This document shows positions 7,043 to 14,667 of a stretch of 19,478 nt of DNA, piece by piece. Source of the DNA: Holosporales bacterium (GTDB lineage Bacteria; Pseudomonadota; Alphaproteobacteria; RUG11792); assembly GCA_031286725.1 (NCBI GenBank), contig JAITTR010000043.1:1-19478 (forward strand), in the 5' to 3' direction. Every line of letters starts with the position of its first letter. Positions within the stretch are counted from its first letter, which is position 1. The notes beneath the pieces are model-generated. The model was given only the letters and a program-made list of their open reading frames with translations, was not told the origin of the DNA and ran no database searches. Made by a program: the position numbers and the translations under genes.

Positions 7043-8943
7043 TTTGGAGGCATTGTTAAATTTTGGAAATATTCAATCATTGCAAGCAAACTAATTGTTT
7101 CAGTTTTATTGGAACCAAGAGATCGAATGCTTATTGTTTTTTCAGTTTTTTCTTTCTTCCCGACTATTATTATTGCAGGGATTTTTTTAACCGAATGAGC
7201 TCGAATTTTGTAATCTATTTTTTTGTTTTCTATATCTAAAATAGTTCTAAATTCAGAGTTATTTAAGGCAAGTTGGATTTCTTTCGCATAATCGGCAGAG
7301 TCTTCGGATATGCTAGCGATCGCGATTTGGAGCGGCGCTAGCCAAAACGGAAACTTACCGGCATAATGCTCTATGAGAATTCCGATAAACCTTTCAAGAG
7401 AACCGACTAAAGCCCTGTGAAGCATCACGGGTTTTTGTTTCTGTCCATTTTTGTTTACATAATAAGTCTCGAATCGTTCCGGCAGAACAAAGTCTACTTG
7501 CAACGTTCCGCATTGCCAGGCTCTTCCAAGGCAATCTTTCAAAATAAACTCTAATTTTGGCCCATAGAACGCCCCCTCGCCTTTATTTATGGAATAAGAC
7601 AGTCCTGCGGCATCTGCCGCTTCTATGAGCGACTTTTCGGCTATATCCCAAACATCGTCTGATCCGGCTCGTTTTTCCGGTCTATCGGAAAATTTTACCG
7701 CTATATCGTTAAATCCAAAAGCGGCATAAACTTCTTTTAGCGCTGAGCAGATATTTTGAGTTTCAGAGATTATTTGATCCGGTCGGCAAAAAACGTGGCC
7801 GTCATCTTGCATAAAAGCTCGTACCCTCATTAGTCCGTGTAGCGAGCCTGAGGTTTCGTTTCTATGGCACAGACCAAACTCTGCCATTCTAATAGGGAGA
7901 TCCTTATAACTTTTTACCGAGCCGTTTTTGTATATTATTATATGTCCTGGGCAATTCATAGGTTTTATTGCCATTGTAACGTCTTCATCTTTAACTATAA
8001 ACATATTTTCTTGAAACTTATCCCAATGGCCAGAGGTTTCCCAAAGGGATTTATTCATAAGCTGCGGGGTTTGGACTAAATAATATCCGTATTTACGAAT
8101 GACTTTTGCTATATGATCTTTTATTATATTAAAAAATATACAACCGTTTTTTAGCCAAAAAATATTACCAGGGGCGTGGTCGTCGATATGAAATATTTCC
8201 AATTCTTGCCCTAGCTTTCTGTGATCCCGTAATTGGGCTTCCTCAAGCAACTTAAAGTATTCGTCCTTTTCTTTTTTGTTGAAAAATGCTGTCCCGTATA
8301 TTCTTTGTAGCATATCCTTGGAACTATCGCCTCTCCAATAAGCTCCGGCCACAGAGGTTAATTTAAAGGCATCGGCGGGGATATATGAAGTATTGGAAAC
8401 ATGAGGACCACGGCAAAGATCGACAAAATCTCCCAGCTTATAAACGGTTACTTTTTCGCTTTGGATAGAATCTAATATTTCCAATTTGAAAGTCTGACGT
8501 TTTTCTTTAAACAGATTTATAGCGTCTTGTTTTAGAATCTCAATTCTTTCGAATTTCAATTTTCTATTTATAATTTCTTTCATTTTTTCTTCGATTGATT
8601 CAAGATTTTCCGTTGAATAAGGTTTTTGAGACTTTATATCGTAATAAAATCCATTTTCAATTGAAGGGCCAATCGCTAATTCGACATTCTGATCGATTTC
8701 CCAAACCGCCATAGCCAAAACATGAGCAACGCTATGACGCAGGATATTTAATGCCTCAGAGTCGGTTTTCGTTATTATTCCTATTGTATCGTTTTCTTGA
8801 AGAATTGTCGTAAGATCTGCTAATTGACCATTAATATTAGCAACAATAGCTTGGCTTTTTATTCCTAATTTTAAAGCGAGATCAAAAGCGCTAGCGTTTA
8901 AGGCAAGTTCTATTTTTTCGTCGTTTCTCAAGTATACAATCAT
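7039..8943 (-). CDS. thrS: Threonine--tRNA ligase
   Basis: Class II aminoacyl-tRNA synthetase that charges tRNA-Thr. The 634 residues match the full-length bacterial enzyme. Order seen: TGS domain (about 1-60), N2 editing domain with HSVAH (His70, His74) and the later DLCRGPHV, YWRGDSSKDMLQRIYGTAF, catalytic core with motif 2 and the zinc-site MAIKPMNCPGH, MLHRALVGSLERFIGIL motif 3, and a C-terminal anticodon-binding domain starting PFWLAPLQIAI. Editing and zinc-binding residues appear intact. The start at 8943 has GAGGG about eight bases upstream. It follows gatC by 19 bases and overlaps the next gene by four, so it is probably transcribed with both. Confidence 0.97.
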   Translation of the reverse strand: MIVYLRNDEKIELALNASAFDLALKLGIKSQAIVANINGQLADLTTILQENDTIGIITKTDSEALNILRHSVAHVLAMAVWEIDQNVELAIGPSIENGFYYDIKSQKPYSTENLESIEEKMKEIINRKLKFERIEILKQDAINLFKEKRQTFKLEILDSIQSEKVTVYKLGDFVDLCRGPHVSNTSYIPADAFKLTSVAGAYWRGDSSKDMLQRIYGTAFFNKKEKDEYFKLLEEAQLRDHRKLGQELEIFHIDDHAPGNIFWLKNGCIFFNIIKDHIAKVIRKYGYYLVQTPQLMNKSLWETSGHWDKFQENMFIVKDEDVTMAIKPMNCPGHIIIYKNGSVKSYKDLPIRMAEFGLCHRNETSGSLHGLMRVRAFMQDDGHVFCRPDQIISETQNICSALKEVYAAFGFNDIAVKFSDRPEKRAGSDDVWDIAEKSLIEAADAAGLSYSINKGEGAFYGPKLEFILKDCLGRAWQCGTLQVDFVLPERFETYYVNKNGQKQKPVMLHRALVGSLERFIGILIEHYAGKFPFWLAPLQIAIASISEDSADYAKEIQLALNNSEFRTILDIENKKIDYKIRAHSVKKIPAIIIVGKKEKTEKTISIRSLGSNKTETISLLAMIEYFQNLTMPPK

Positions 8944-8962
8944 AATGAAACCCTCTTTATAA

Positions 8963-9247
8963 CTATTCGATTACCTTTGGAACGCAGAACATATCAAATT
9001 TTTTGTTTTTTGTATTTGTCAATAACTCTTCTTTTGTATTAGATATATCCTGAATATCTTTTCTCTCGGGCGTTTTATCAGCCTCGCTAAAATTATTTAC
9101 TTCAATGGTAGATACGTCTATTTTGGTAAGTTGGTCTATCCAAGCAAAACTGCCGTTTAACTTTTCTAAAAAAACATCTTTTTTATCGTCTTCTATTTTT
9201 AACTTCGCCAACTTGCAAATTTTCTCCAATTCTTTATCGGTTAACAT
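8963..9247 (-). CDS. gatC: Aspartyl/glutamyl-tRNA(Asn/Gln) amidotransferase subunit C
   Basis: Small subunit of the GatCAB amidotransferase, which converts misacylated Glu-tRNA-Gln (and Asp-tRNA-Asn) to the correct amide. I take the ATG at 9247 (MLTDKELEKICKLAKLKIED), giving 94 residues, the usual length of about 95. The frame is open further upstream to an ATG at 9388, but those 47 extra codons cross the GC-rich palindromic element and have no GatC character. The C-terminal SEADKTPERKDI segment matches the conserved LREDxP-like linker loosely. gatA and gatB are not adjacent, unlike in many genomes. A TATAAA hexamer on the minus strand (9286-9281), about 34 bases upstream, may be its -10 box. 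First gene of the gatC-thrS-nrdG-tsaB run. Confidence 0.88.
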   Translation of the reverse strand: MLTDKELEKICKLAKLKIEDDKKDVFLEKLNGSFAWIDQLTKIDVSTIEVNNFSEADKTPERKDIQDISNTKEELLTNTKNKKFDMFCVPKVIE

Positions 9248-9554
9248 TAATAAGCCTACGACATCACGAGATTCTAAGATTTTATAGTAACATAACCGCA
9301 AAAGGCGTACAAGTTTTATATAAAAAAGGGAGGTGGCTCGGGGCGGGCGGGTGGCCAGCGAAGCTGGCGAGGCGCCTCCCGCCCTCACAGGCCAAATGGC
9401 CTGTGAGGGACCAATTTAAACAACAAGAAAAAGCTAAACTTCTAAATTACATTATTTTTTAAAGCATTTCGAATTATATCTAAAGTCGTTTGAAAAAAGA
9501 CCGAAAAACTCATAAATATTAATATATAATAACGAAAGTCCACGCCGGAGTTTT
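9248..9554. other. Divergent promoter region between gatC and the heparinase-like gene
   Basis: This 307-base spacer contains palindromic element A (9328-9409). A TATAAT hexamer at 9525-9530 lies 24 bases before the rightward ATG at 9555 and is a plausible -10 box; no good -35 box is 16-18 bases further upstream. A minus-strand TATAAA (9286-9281) may serve gatC. No RNA gene is visible. Confidence 0.45.
9328..9409 (+). repeat. GC-rich two-hairpin palindromic element, copy A
   Basis: An 82-base GC-rich island in AT-rich DNA. Hairpin 1: outer arms 9329-9340 and 9368-9379 pair except for one T-G and one G-G position; inside lies the G-rich run GGGGCGGGCGGGTGG and an inner hairpin GCCAGC-GAA-GCTGGC (9354-9368). 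Hairpin 2: 9382-9393 pairs perfectly with 9398-9409 (12 bp, loop AAAT). Copy B at 16306-16386 has the same architecture in the same strand orientation. It lies between divergent gatC and the heparinase-like gene, about 80 bases upstream of gatC. No terminator-like T run follows. Resembles palindromic repeats of other intracellular alphaproteobacteria in style, but I cannot assign it to a named family. Confidence 0.85.
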
Positions 9555-11150
9555 ATGCAAATTATGCTTGTTAATATAAAAAGATTTTGGGATTCGTTTT
9601 ATGTATCTTTTATTCAAAGCGGTTCTTTTTATAGGTTCTCGCTTGATAAGAGAAGCGGCGTTTTTTCAGACGAAAAATTTATAATGGATCCTTGGCCAGG
9701 AGATATTTTAAACGGAAAAAACATATTAAATGGAAAAATAACTACGGAATTTTCAACAGTTCCCTTCGAAATAGAGGAATTTTTAACATACAAACAAATA
9801 TGCTTGGATTTCCGCGATTGCGCTAAGTATGCCAATAGTTTTTTCTGGATGAGAGATCTTCAAGCGATAGGGGGAAATAGCGGCCGGAAACGAGCTAGAA
9901 AATTTATATCTATTTTTATAGAAAATTATAGAAAAGAAAAAAGGTTTTGGCAAAAGGATCCTCAATGGAATTTAGCCGTCTTGGGCGAGAGATTATGTTC
10001 TTGGATATTTTCGTATTCATTTGTCGTCTCTGGAGCGTCTGACGAATTTCGAAAAAACTTTTTGTCCTCATTATGCGAGCAATATTCGCATCTTTTAAAA
10101 AGTTATAGAATTGAAAATAATCCATATTCCAAAATAGTAATTTTAAAAGGGCTAATATTTTGCCAATTCGTAATGAAAAACGTAAATCTAAGAATTTTAA
10201 GAAAATTAATACGCGAATTAAAAGATGCCATCGAGCAAAGCTTCGATCAATACGGAATGGTTGTCTCAAGAAATCCTTTGGAACAATTTGACCTATTTAG
10301 AAGCCTTATAGAGATAAGGTTTATCTCAAAAAATCTCGACTTAGGATTACTGAATGACTTTCTCTCTAACAAATTATCCAAAATGGCCTCATGCGTAAGA
10401 CTTCTTAGGTTTGGAGACGGGGGATTAGCTCAATTCTCCGGGGATTTTAAATCTTTAGAATCGTTCATGATTCTCACGCGACAGCTCATAGACACAACTG
10501 TTTCTGTAGTGGATATTAAGACTAACGGAACAAACATAGCCACAGGATTCGATAGATTAGCAACAAAGAAATCCATAGTAATCGTAAATACCGCCGTTTC
10601 TAACTTGAAGTCTAAATTTAATCGTTTCAACGAGCCGGGAATTAATATTTTCGATTTTGAAGCTAGCTTTGGAATGGACAGGGTTATTTATAGATCCGAC
10701 ATATCCATGTTATTCGACGGCTTCAGAATCAAAGCTAATAAAAACTCTCGAAGTTTCTCAAAAAAAGAAATAAAAGGAGACGGAATATTTTTCGAAGGAG
10801 AAATAGAGAACAACACAAATAACTTATCATTTGCCATTAGAAGAGAACTATTTGTAAACGCAAACAAACTTCAAATATCCGGAACCGATTTTGTGTCTAT
10901 GCGAGAGAAGTTCGTAAGCTTTATAAGATTCGTTCTAAACGAGAAATGCAATATTAACAAAGTCAACGATAAATTGGTCTTAATATCAATCGGGCAAAAA
11001 CAATATAAGCTAAACATTATAATGGGGCAAAACATTAAAAGCATAATAATCAAGGACGATTTTACTTACCCATCCATCGAGATCGAGATTGAAAATTGTA
11101 ATTTTGACAATATTCAAATAAAATGGGATATAGAGCAAATGGAAATCTGA
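9555..11150 (+). CDS. Heparinase II/III-like protein, alphaproteobacterial type
   Basis: The 531 residues follow the plan of the heparinase II/III family proteins found widely in alphaproteobacteria: an alpha/alpha-toroid N-terminal part rich in aromatic helices (about 80-280), then a beta-sandwich C-terminal part. Family-like motifs are SRNP at 238-241 (relatives often have DGGHISRNP; here DQYGMVVSRNP) and RFGDGGLAQFSG at 285-296. A later KKSIVIVNTA stands where relatives have a conserved VVNCG strand. These changes suggest drift from the polysaccharide-lyase ancestor, and real substrate activity is uncertain. No signal peptide is seen, so it may be cytoplasmic. GGAG at 9546-9549, five bases upstream, supports the ATG at 9555 over that at 9564. 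holB follows after four bases. The usual neighbours rsmB and purH are absent. Confidence 0.75.
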   Translation: MQIMLVNIKRFWDSFYVSFIQSGSFYRFSLDKRSGVFSDEKFIMDPWPGDILNGKNILNGKITTEFSTVPFEIEEFLTYKQICLDFRDCAKYANSFFWMRDLQAIGGNSGRKRARKFISIFIENYRKEKRFWQKDPQWNLAVLGERLCSWIFSYSFVVSGASDEFRKNFLSSLCEQYSHLLKSYRIENNPYSKIVILKGLIFCQFVMKNVNLRILRKLIRELKDAIEQSFDQYGMVVSRNPLEQFDLFRSLIEIRFISKNLDLGLLNDFLSNKLSKMASCVRLLRFGDGGLAQFSGDFKSLESFMILTRQLIDTTVSVVDIKTNGTNIATGFDRLATKKSIVIVNTAVSNLKSKFNRFNEPGINIFDFEASFGMDRVIYRSDISMLFDGFRIKANKNSRSFSKKEIKGDGIFFEGEIENNTNNLSFAIRRELFVNANKLQISGTDFVSMREKFVSFIRFVLNEKCNINKVNDKLVLISIGQKQYKLNIIMGQNIKSIIIKDDFTYPSIEIEIENCNFDNIQIKWDIEQMEI

Positions 11151-11154
11151 TATT

Positions 11155-11931
11155 ATGACAACCGCTCAAAGCTTTATACTTTTTGGCAACGATAGCTTTA
11201 AAAACTTGGAAAAAGCTTTTGATTTAGCAATAAATTATATGAGCAAGAGCGGCCCCATAGATTTAGAAAAGTTGATAAAACACGTAAAAAGCGGCTCTTA
11301 TCCTAATTTTCTGTTATTACAAAAACCTGAAAATTCTAATGAAATTTCTGTCGACGAATCTAGAAAGGCAATAGAGTTTTTGTCTCAAAAACCTTCAATA
11401 AACGGGAATAGGGCCGTAATTATAGATTCTGCGGATCTTATGTCTAAAAATGCGGCAAACGCTATGTTAAAGATATTGGAAGAGCCTCCTTTCGACTCTA
11501 TTTTGATTTTAACTACTAAAAAATTAATGAGCATTCTCTCGACAATACGTTCTAGATGCATAAAAATAAAAGTTAAGATCGATGACGCTTATATACGCGA
11601 TTGCGATGATTTTGGAGACTATGCGGAGAAAACTCTTAATATTTCGGGAAATGAGCCGCGCATATCATTCATAAAAATGTCGGCGGCTTTTCTTCAAAAC
11701 AAAATGAAAAATATTCCCGAGTTTTCGAAAAGTATTGAAGCCTCGGACCTTGATTTATTCTGTGAAATATGTCTTTTATATGCGTATTTTCGTTTTTATA
11801 AGAATTTAGATTGCAATATTGCCAATACCGTTTTGAGAATGCAGGAATTATTATCTGTGGCCAAAAACACGTATCCTGATAAGCAAAACCTCATTACGGC
11901 AATTTGGCATATATTAACCCCAGTTTTCTAA
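11155..11931 (+). CDS. holB: DNA polymerase III delta-prime subunit (clamp loader)
   Basis: Clamp-loader subunit that helps open and load the sliding clamp. The 258 residues are short for the family (about 300-340). The core AAA+ elements are VIIDSADLMSKNAANAMLKI, with Asp91 in the Walker B position and the MLKILEEPP helix at 104-112, followed by the SRC motif (IRSRC, 131-135). The region that would hold a Walker A P-loop reads FILFGNDSFKNLEK and lacks the GxxGxGK pattern; delta-prime subunits often lack ATP binding, so this is compatible with function. The zinc-binding cysteines near the P-loop are also missing. It sits four bases after the heparinase-like gene. Typical neighbours tmk, metG and tatD are absent. 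Confidence 0.88.
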   Translation: MTTAQSFILFGNDSFKNLEKAFDLAINYMSKSGPIDLEKLIKHVKSGSYPNFLLLQKPENSNEISVDESRKAIEFLSQKPSINGNRAVIIDSADLMSKNAANAMLKILEEPPFDSILILTTKKLMSILSTIRSRCIKIKVKIDDAYIRDCDDFGDYAEKTLNISGNEPRISFIKMSAAFLQNKMKNIPEFSKSIEASDLDLFCEICLLYAYFRFYKNLDCNIANTVLRMQELLSVAKNTYPDKQNLITAIWHILTPVF

Positions 11932-12317
11932 AGCAAATTACGCTTCAATTATGATATCAGACAATATTAAGAATGAGTTATAATATCACTGATTTTTTGT
12001 TACGCTTAGACTCAAGCGGTTTGGCAGATGTTTAGATAAAAAATGATAATAAAAGCTATATGGAGATCCATTGTGTTTATTACTATATCAGGGGGCATTT
12101 TCATGGCTTCTTTTGGCGTAAGAATTCAAAAAGCTTTTTATGAAAAAACCGAAATTATCGTAGCCGAATATGAAGAATAGGCCTTTTTCGAAATTAAGCT
12201 TATAGATATTGTTCCCGTATTATAAAGACCAACATTAAGTTCAGCTGAGAAGCGAATCGCGATAGGGCTTCATATTTCTATTAAATTAACTCAGAAGTAA
12301 AATTATTCCGCATTAAT
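11932..12317. other. Convergent intergenic region between holB and the PAP2 genes
   Basis: This 386-base gap separates holB (+) from the first PAP2 gene (-). It contains one possible 45-codon gene at 12043-12180, with a TATAAT hexamer at 11979-11984 about 59 bases upstream of it, but no clear -35 box. An 8-base palindrome TCAGCTGA near 12242 is too short to interpret. No terminator with a GC stem and T tract is evident for either flanking gene. Confidence 0.4.
12043..12180 (+). CDS. Possible small membrane-anchored peptide (45 aa)
   Basis: A short frame encodes MIIKAIWRSIVFITISGGIF, then MASFGVRIQKAFYEK and an acidic tail ending AEYEE. It has a basic start, one hydrophobic segment of about 17 residues (6-23) and a charged C-terminal half, which would suit a single-pass inner-membrane peptide. 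A TATAAT lies upstream (11979-11984), but no good ribosome binding site precedes the ATG. It could equally be the remnant of a longer gene or a chance frame in AT-rich DNA. I recognise no family. Confidence 0.3.
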   Translation: MIIKAIWRSIVFITISGGIFMASFGVRIQKAFYEKTEIIVAEYEE

Positions 12318-13091
12318 CTAACTTTGCAGCTTTCTTTTCTCGTTCTTGAAAAACAATCGGAAAAATAGAAGCTTTAGCATAGGAAGAGATAAAAGGGTTG
12401 GAATCCAATACATCTGGTTCAAAATATAAATCTTTGCTTCCTTTAACAATAGCGAATACGCGCAAAATAATCCTAATGCGAAACAGTCTAAAACGCTGAA
12501 TTTCCTATGACTGCATAGCATATGAGCTATTGAAAATCCTAAAATCTTATAGTATGTTTTTATTAAATATTCGTCTTTCGTATAGCATGCCAAGCCAACT
12601 TTATACAATATAATTACCAAAAAAGTCGACATTGCAAGTATAATAGATAATCTTTCATTTTCTGTCAGCTTTCTCGTAAAGCGAAAGAAGGAAAAAACGA
12701 CAAAAGCGGAAATTAGCGGGGCGGCAACTATGTCTATTGTATAATGAAAAGAACAATAAACCTGAGCATAACCTCCGCAAAATAGTATTGCCATTGGCAA
12801 AGATTTTAATAACGAGCTTTTGTATCTGAATAATAACCAAATATAAAATACGGATGAAATTTGCATATGCCCGCTAGGAAAAGCTGATCCTTCAAGCATA
12901 GGATTTGGCAAAGGTATGAATGGCAAAACGCTTTTTAGCAGAGCGTTCAAAAATCGAGTCAACATTACAAGTAATAAAATGTATTTTAAATCTTTTTCTT
13001 TGAGAAAAATGTATAAAACAGAAACCAATACTTCTACAGTATATGGCTCTATTAGGTTTAAACAACCGTGGATAAAACAATCAAACGGCAT
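12318..13091 (-). CDS. PAP2-like integral membrane phosphatase family protein, paralog 1
   Basis: A 257-residue polytopic membrane protein with six to eight hydrophobic segments and PAP2/acid phosphatase-type signature parts: FPSGHMQISSVFYIW (PSGH at 72-75) and QVYCSFHYTIDIVAAP (His116, Asp120). Canonical PAP2 enzymes have KxxxxxxRP, PSGH and SRxxxxxHxxxD; here the SR is replaced by AQ and no RP pair follows Lys53, so two phosphate-binding arginines are missing. Lipid phosphate phosphatase or lipid A/undecaprenyl phosphate activity would be the family expectation but is uncertain. The start has a strong site (GGGGAG about eight bases upstream). Paralog 2 lies 81 bases upstream with the same motifs at the same residue numbers, indicating tandem duplication. 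Confidence 0.78.
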   Translation of the reverse strand: MPFDCFIHGCLNLIEPYTVEVLVSVLYIFLKEKDLKYILLLVMLTRFLNALLKSVLPFIPLPNPMLEGSAFPSGHMQISSVFYIWLLFRYKSSLLKSLPMAILFCGGYAQVYCSFHYTIDIVAAPLISAFVVFSFFRFTRKLTENERLSIILAMSTFLVIILYKVGLACYTKDEYLIKTYYKILGFSIAHMLCSHRKFSVLDCFALGLFCAYSLLLKEAKIYILNQMYWIPTLLSLPMLKLLFFRLFFKNEKRKLQS

Positions 13092-13172
13092 ATCTCACTC
13101 CCCGAAATATGTTAGTTTCCTATTTATAATTTAATTCTTATCCCATTCGGTTATATGCGCAATAAAAAAGGA

Positions 13173-13952
13173 TTAAATTTTGTCTTTTTGGGAAATGTGA
13201 AACAAATATTTAAACGCCGGGAGAAAAATCCCTAAGAAAAACCATTTTGCTTGTTCCAAAATATGGTATAATATTTTCGTTTCATTACCTACGCATATTA
13301 TGAGTATTCCTAAAAGAATACATATGCTCTTAATTGTCTGCGATATAGTTGAACTAAAACCGATCTTTTGTTTTAATTCCTCAAAGAATATCCTAGATAA
13401 CCCAAACCCTATTATTATATAATAAGCCATGAATATATGCCAATGAACGAAGCCGTTTATAAAATACAAGCCTAATATTATAACGGCAGAGAAAAGATTT
13501 ATTGTGAGAAATATTCTGGATATATCTTTATCTTCTATAAACTTGCGATAAATAAATATACATAAACAAGCGAAAGGAGGCGTTAACAATACGTCTCTTG
13601 CATAGTGAAATCCTTTATATACAATATTCCATCCGATCGCAGCGAGGCTTAAAAGCGAAAAAATTCTTATTATTGGTTTCTTGTAAGTCGAGAATATCCA
13701 TAAAAAGAATACGGAATTAAAATTCATATGTCCGCTAGGAAATCCGTATCCTTTCGCTGGACAACTTTCCGGAAGCGGAAATTTAAACGCGTATTTCAAT
13801 AATACGTTGTATATCATCGTAAAAAACAGCAAATATATGAGTCCTGAAGAATCGTATTTTTTAGAAAAAACAAATAATATTATAGCTAAAACCGATATAA
13901 AATACGGGTTCCCAATGTAAGATAGCAAATTCGATAATTGCTCGATTATCAT
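13173..13952 (-). CDS. PAP2-like integral membrane phosphatase family protein, paralog 2
   Basis: A 259-residue multi-pass membrane protein. It carries GFPSGHMNFNSVFFLWIF (PSGH at 72-75) and NIVYKGFHYARDVLLTPP (His116, Asp120), the same positions as in paralog 1, with similar hydrophobic layout throughout. Like paralog 1 it lacks the arginine of the SRxxxxxHxxxD motif (reads NI) and the RP of motif 1. Sequence identity between the two is modest outside these motifs, so the duplication is old. Both keep the PSGH histidine and the downstream His/Asp pair, which suggests retained chemistry with altered phosphate contacts (inference). The ribosome binding site is weak (GAAAG). It precedes paralog 1 in transcription. 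Confidence 0.78.
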   Translation of the reverse strand: MIIEQLSNLLSYIGNPYFISVLAIILFVFSKKYDSSGLIYLLFFTMIYNVLLKYAFKFPLPESCPAKGYGFPSGHMNFNSVFFLWIFSTYKKPIIRIFSLLSLAAIGWNIVYKGFHYARDVLLTPPFACLCIFIYRKFIEDKDISRIFLTINLFSAVIILGLYFINGFVHWHIFMAYYIIIGFGLSRIFFEELKQKIGFSSTISQTIKSICILLGILIICVGNETKILYHILEQAKWFFLGIFLPAFKYLFHISQKDKI

Positions 13953-14067
13953 ACTTTCAGATATTAGTTATCAATTTAAGCGAAATGTTTAGCTTTATAT
14001 CATAACGCAAAAAAAGTTAAAAAACAAAATATGTTATCCCGAAGAATGTCTATTTATAAAATAAAGC

Positions 14068-14667
14068 TTAAGTTTTTATTCCCAATAAAGTATAGACATT
14101 ATTCTTTATAGCCGCATCAAATTTTAATTTAATTTCGCTTAATTTTTTATAGTTTGCCTTAAACGATTCTTCATAGATCTGATAATTATCTTTATACCAT
14201 TTAAACTTGAGCTCTAGCGACATATAGTCATTAATTCCCGATAATTTATCGCACAATTGAATTAATTCTATGTAATCGTTTATTTTTACTCCGCTCAGCG
14301 CCTTCTCAATTCTGTCGGCTTCAAAAGCGTCTCCAGCGCAATACTGAGTAAAATAAGACTTCAGAGCAAAATTTGGGAAAGGATGGGAAACGCAAATTTC
14401 GGCAATGTCTGGATATTTTAGTTTAGTCAATTCATATCCTATTCTTGGATGTTTGTAAATTTCGGGTTTTGATAGAAAGAACTTTCCGATATCGTGCATT
14501 AGTCCATATAAAAAGGCTTTCTTAGGATCTAGATTTTCCGTCTTGGCCGCGATTGTCTTAGCGGCGAACGCTACGGTTAAAGAATGCTTATAAACGTTCT
14601 CCCCTTGCTTGTCTTTGCTATAATTTTCCGGTAAGAAAGATTTAAAAAGCTCTATCGCTTCTTTCAT
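14068..14667 (-). CDS. HD-domain metal-dependent phosphohydrolase, substrate unknown
   Basis: A 199-residue protein with an HD domain: His28 (VYKHSLTVA), His58-Asp59 (GLMHDIGKF), His73 (YKHPRIGYEL), His95 (CVSHPFPNF) and Asp140 (QLCDKLSG). This full set of metal ligands is expected for an active HD hydrolase acting on nucleotides or signalling phosphodiesters; the HDIG run is present but the larger HD-GYP signature is not. It is not a clear YqeK, RelA/SpoT or dGTPase. The ATG overlaps the mlaF stop by four bases (ATGA), so it is translationally coupled to the lipid transporter genes. A link to envelope control is a guess from context only. Intact frame. Confidence 0.8.
   Translation of the reverse strand: MKEAIELFKSFLPENYSKDKQGENVYKHSLTVAFAAKTIAAKTENLDPKKAFLYGLMHDIGKFFLSKPEIYKHPRIGYELTKLKYPDIAEICVSHPFPNFALKSYFTQYCAGDAFEADRIEKALSGVKINDYIELIQLCDKLSGINDYMSLELKFKWYKDNYQIYEESFKANYKKLSEIKLKFDAAIKNNVYTLLGIKT

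Noticed and set aside
13069..13077. DnaA-box-like CGTGGATAA
   Set aside because: A single copy with one mismatch inside a coding sequence, with no cluster of further boxes; not evidence for an origin.
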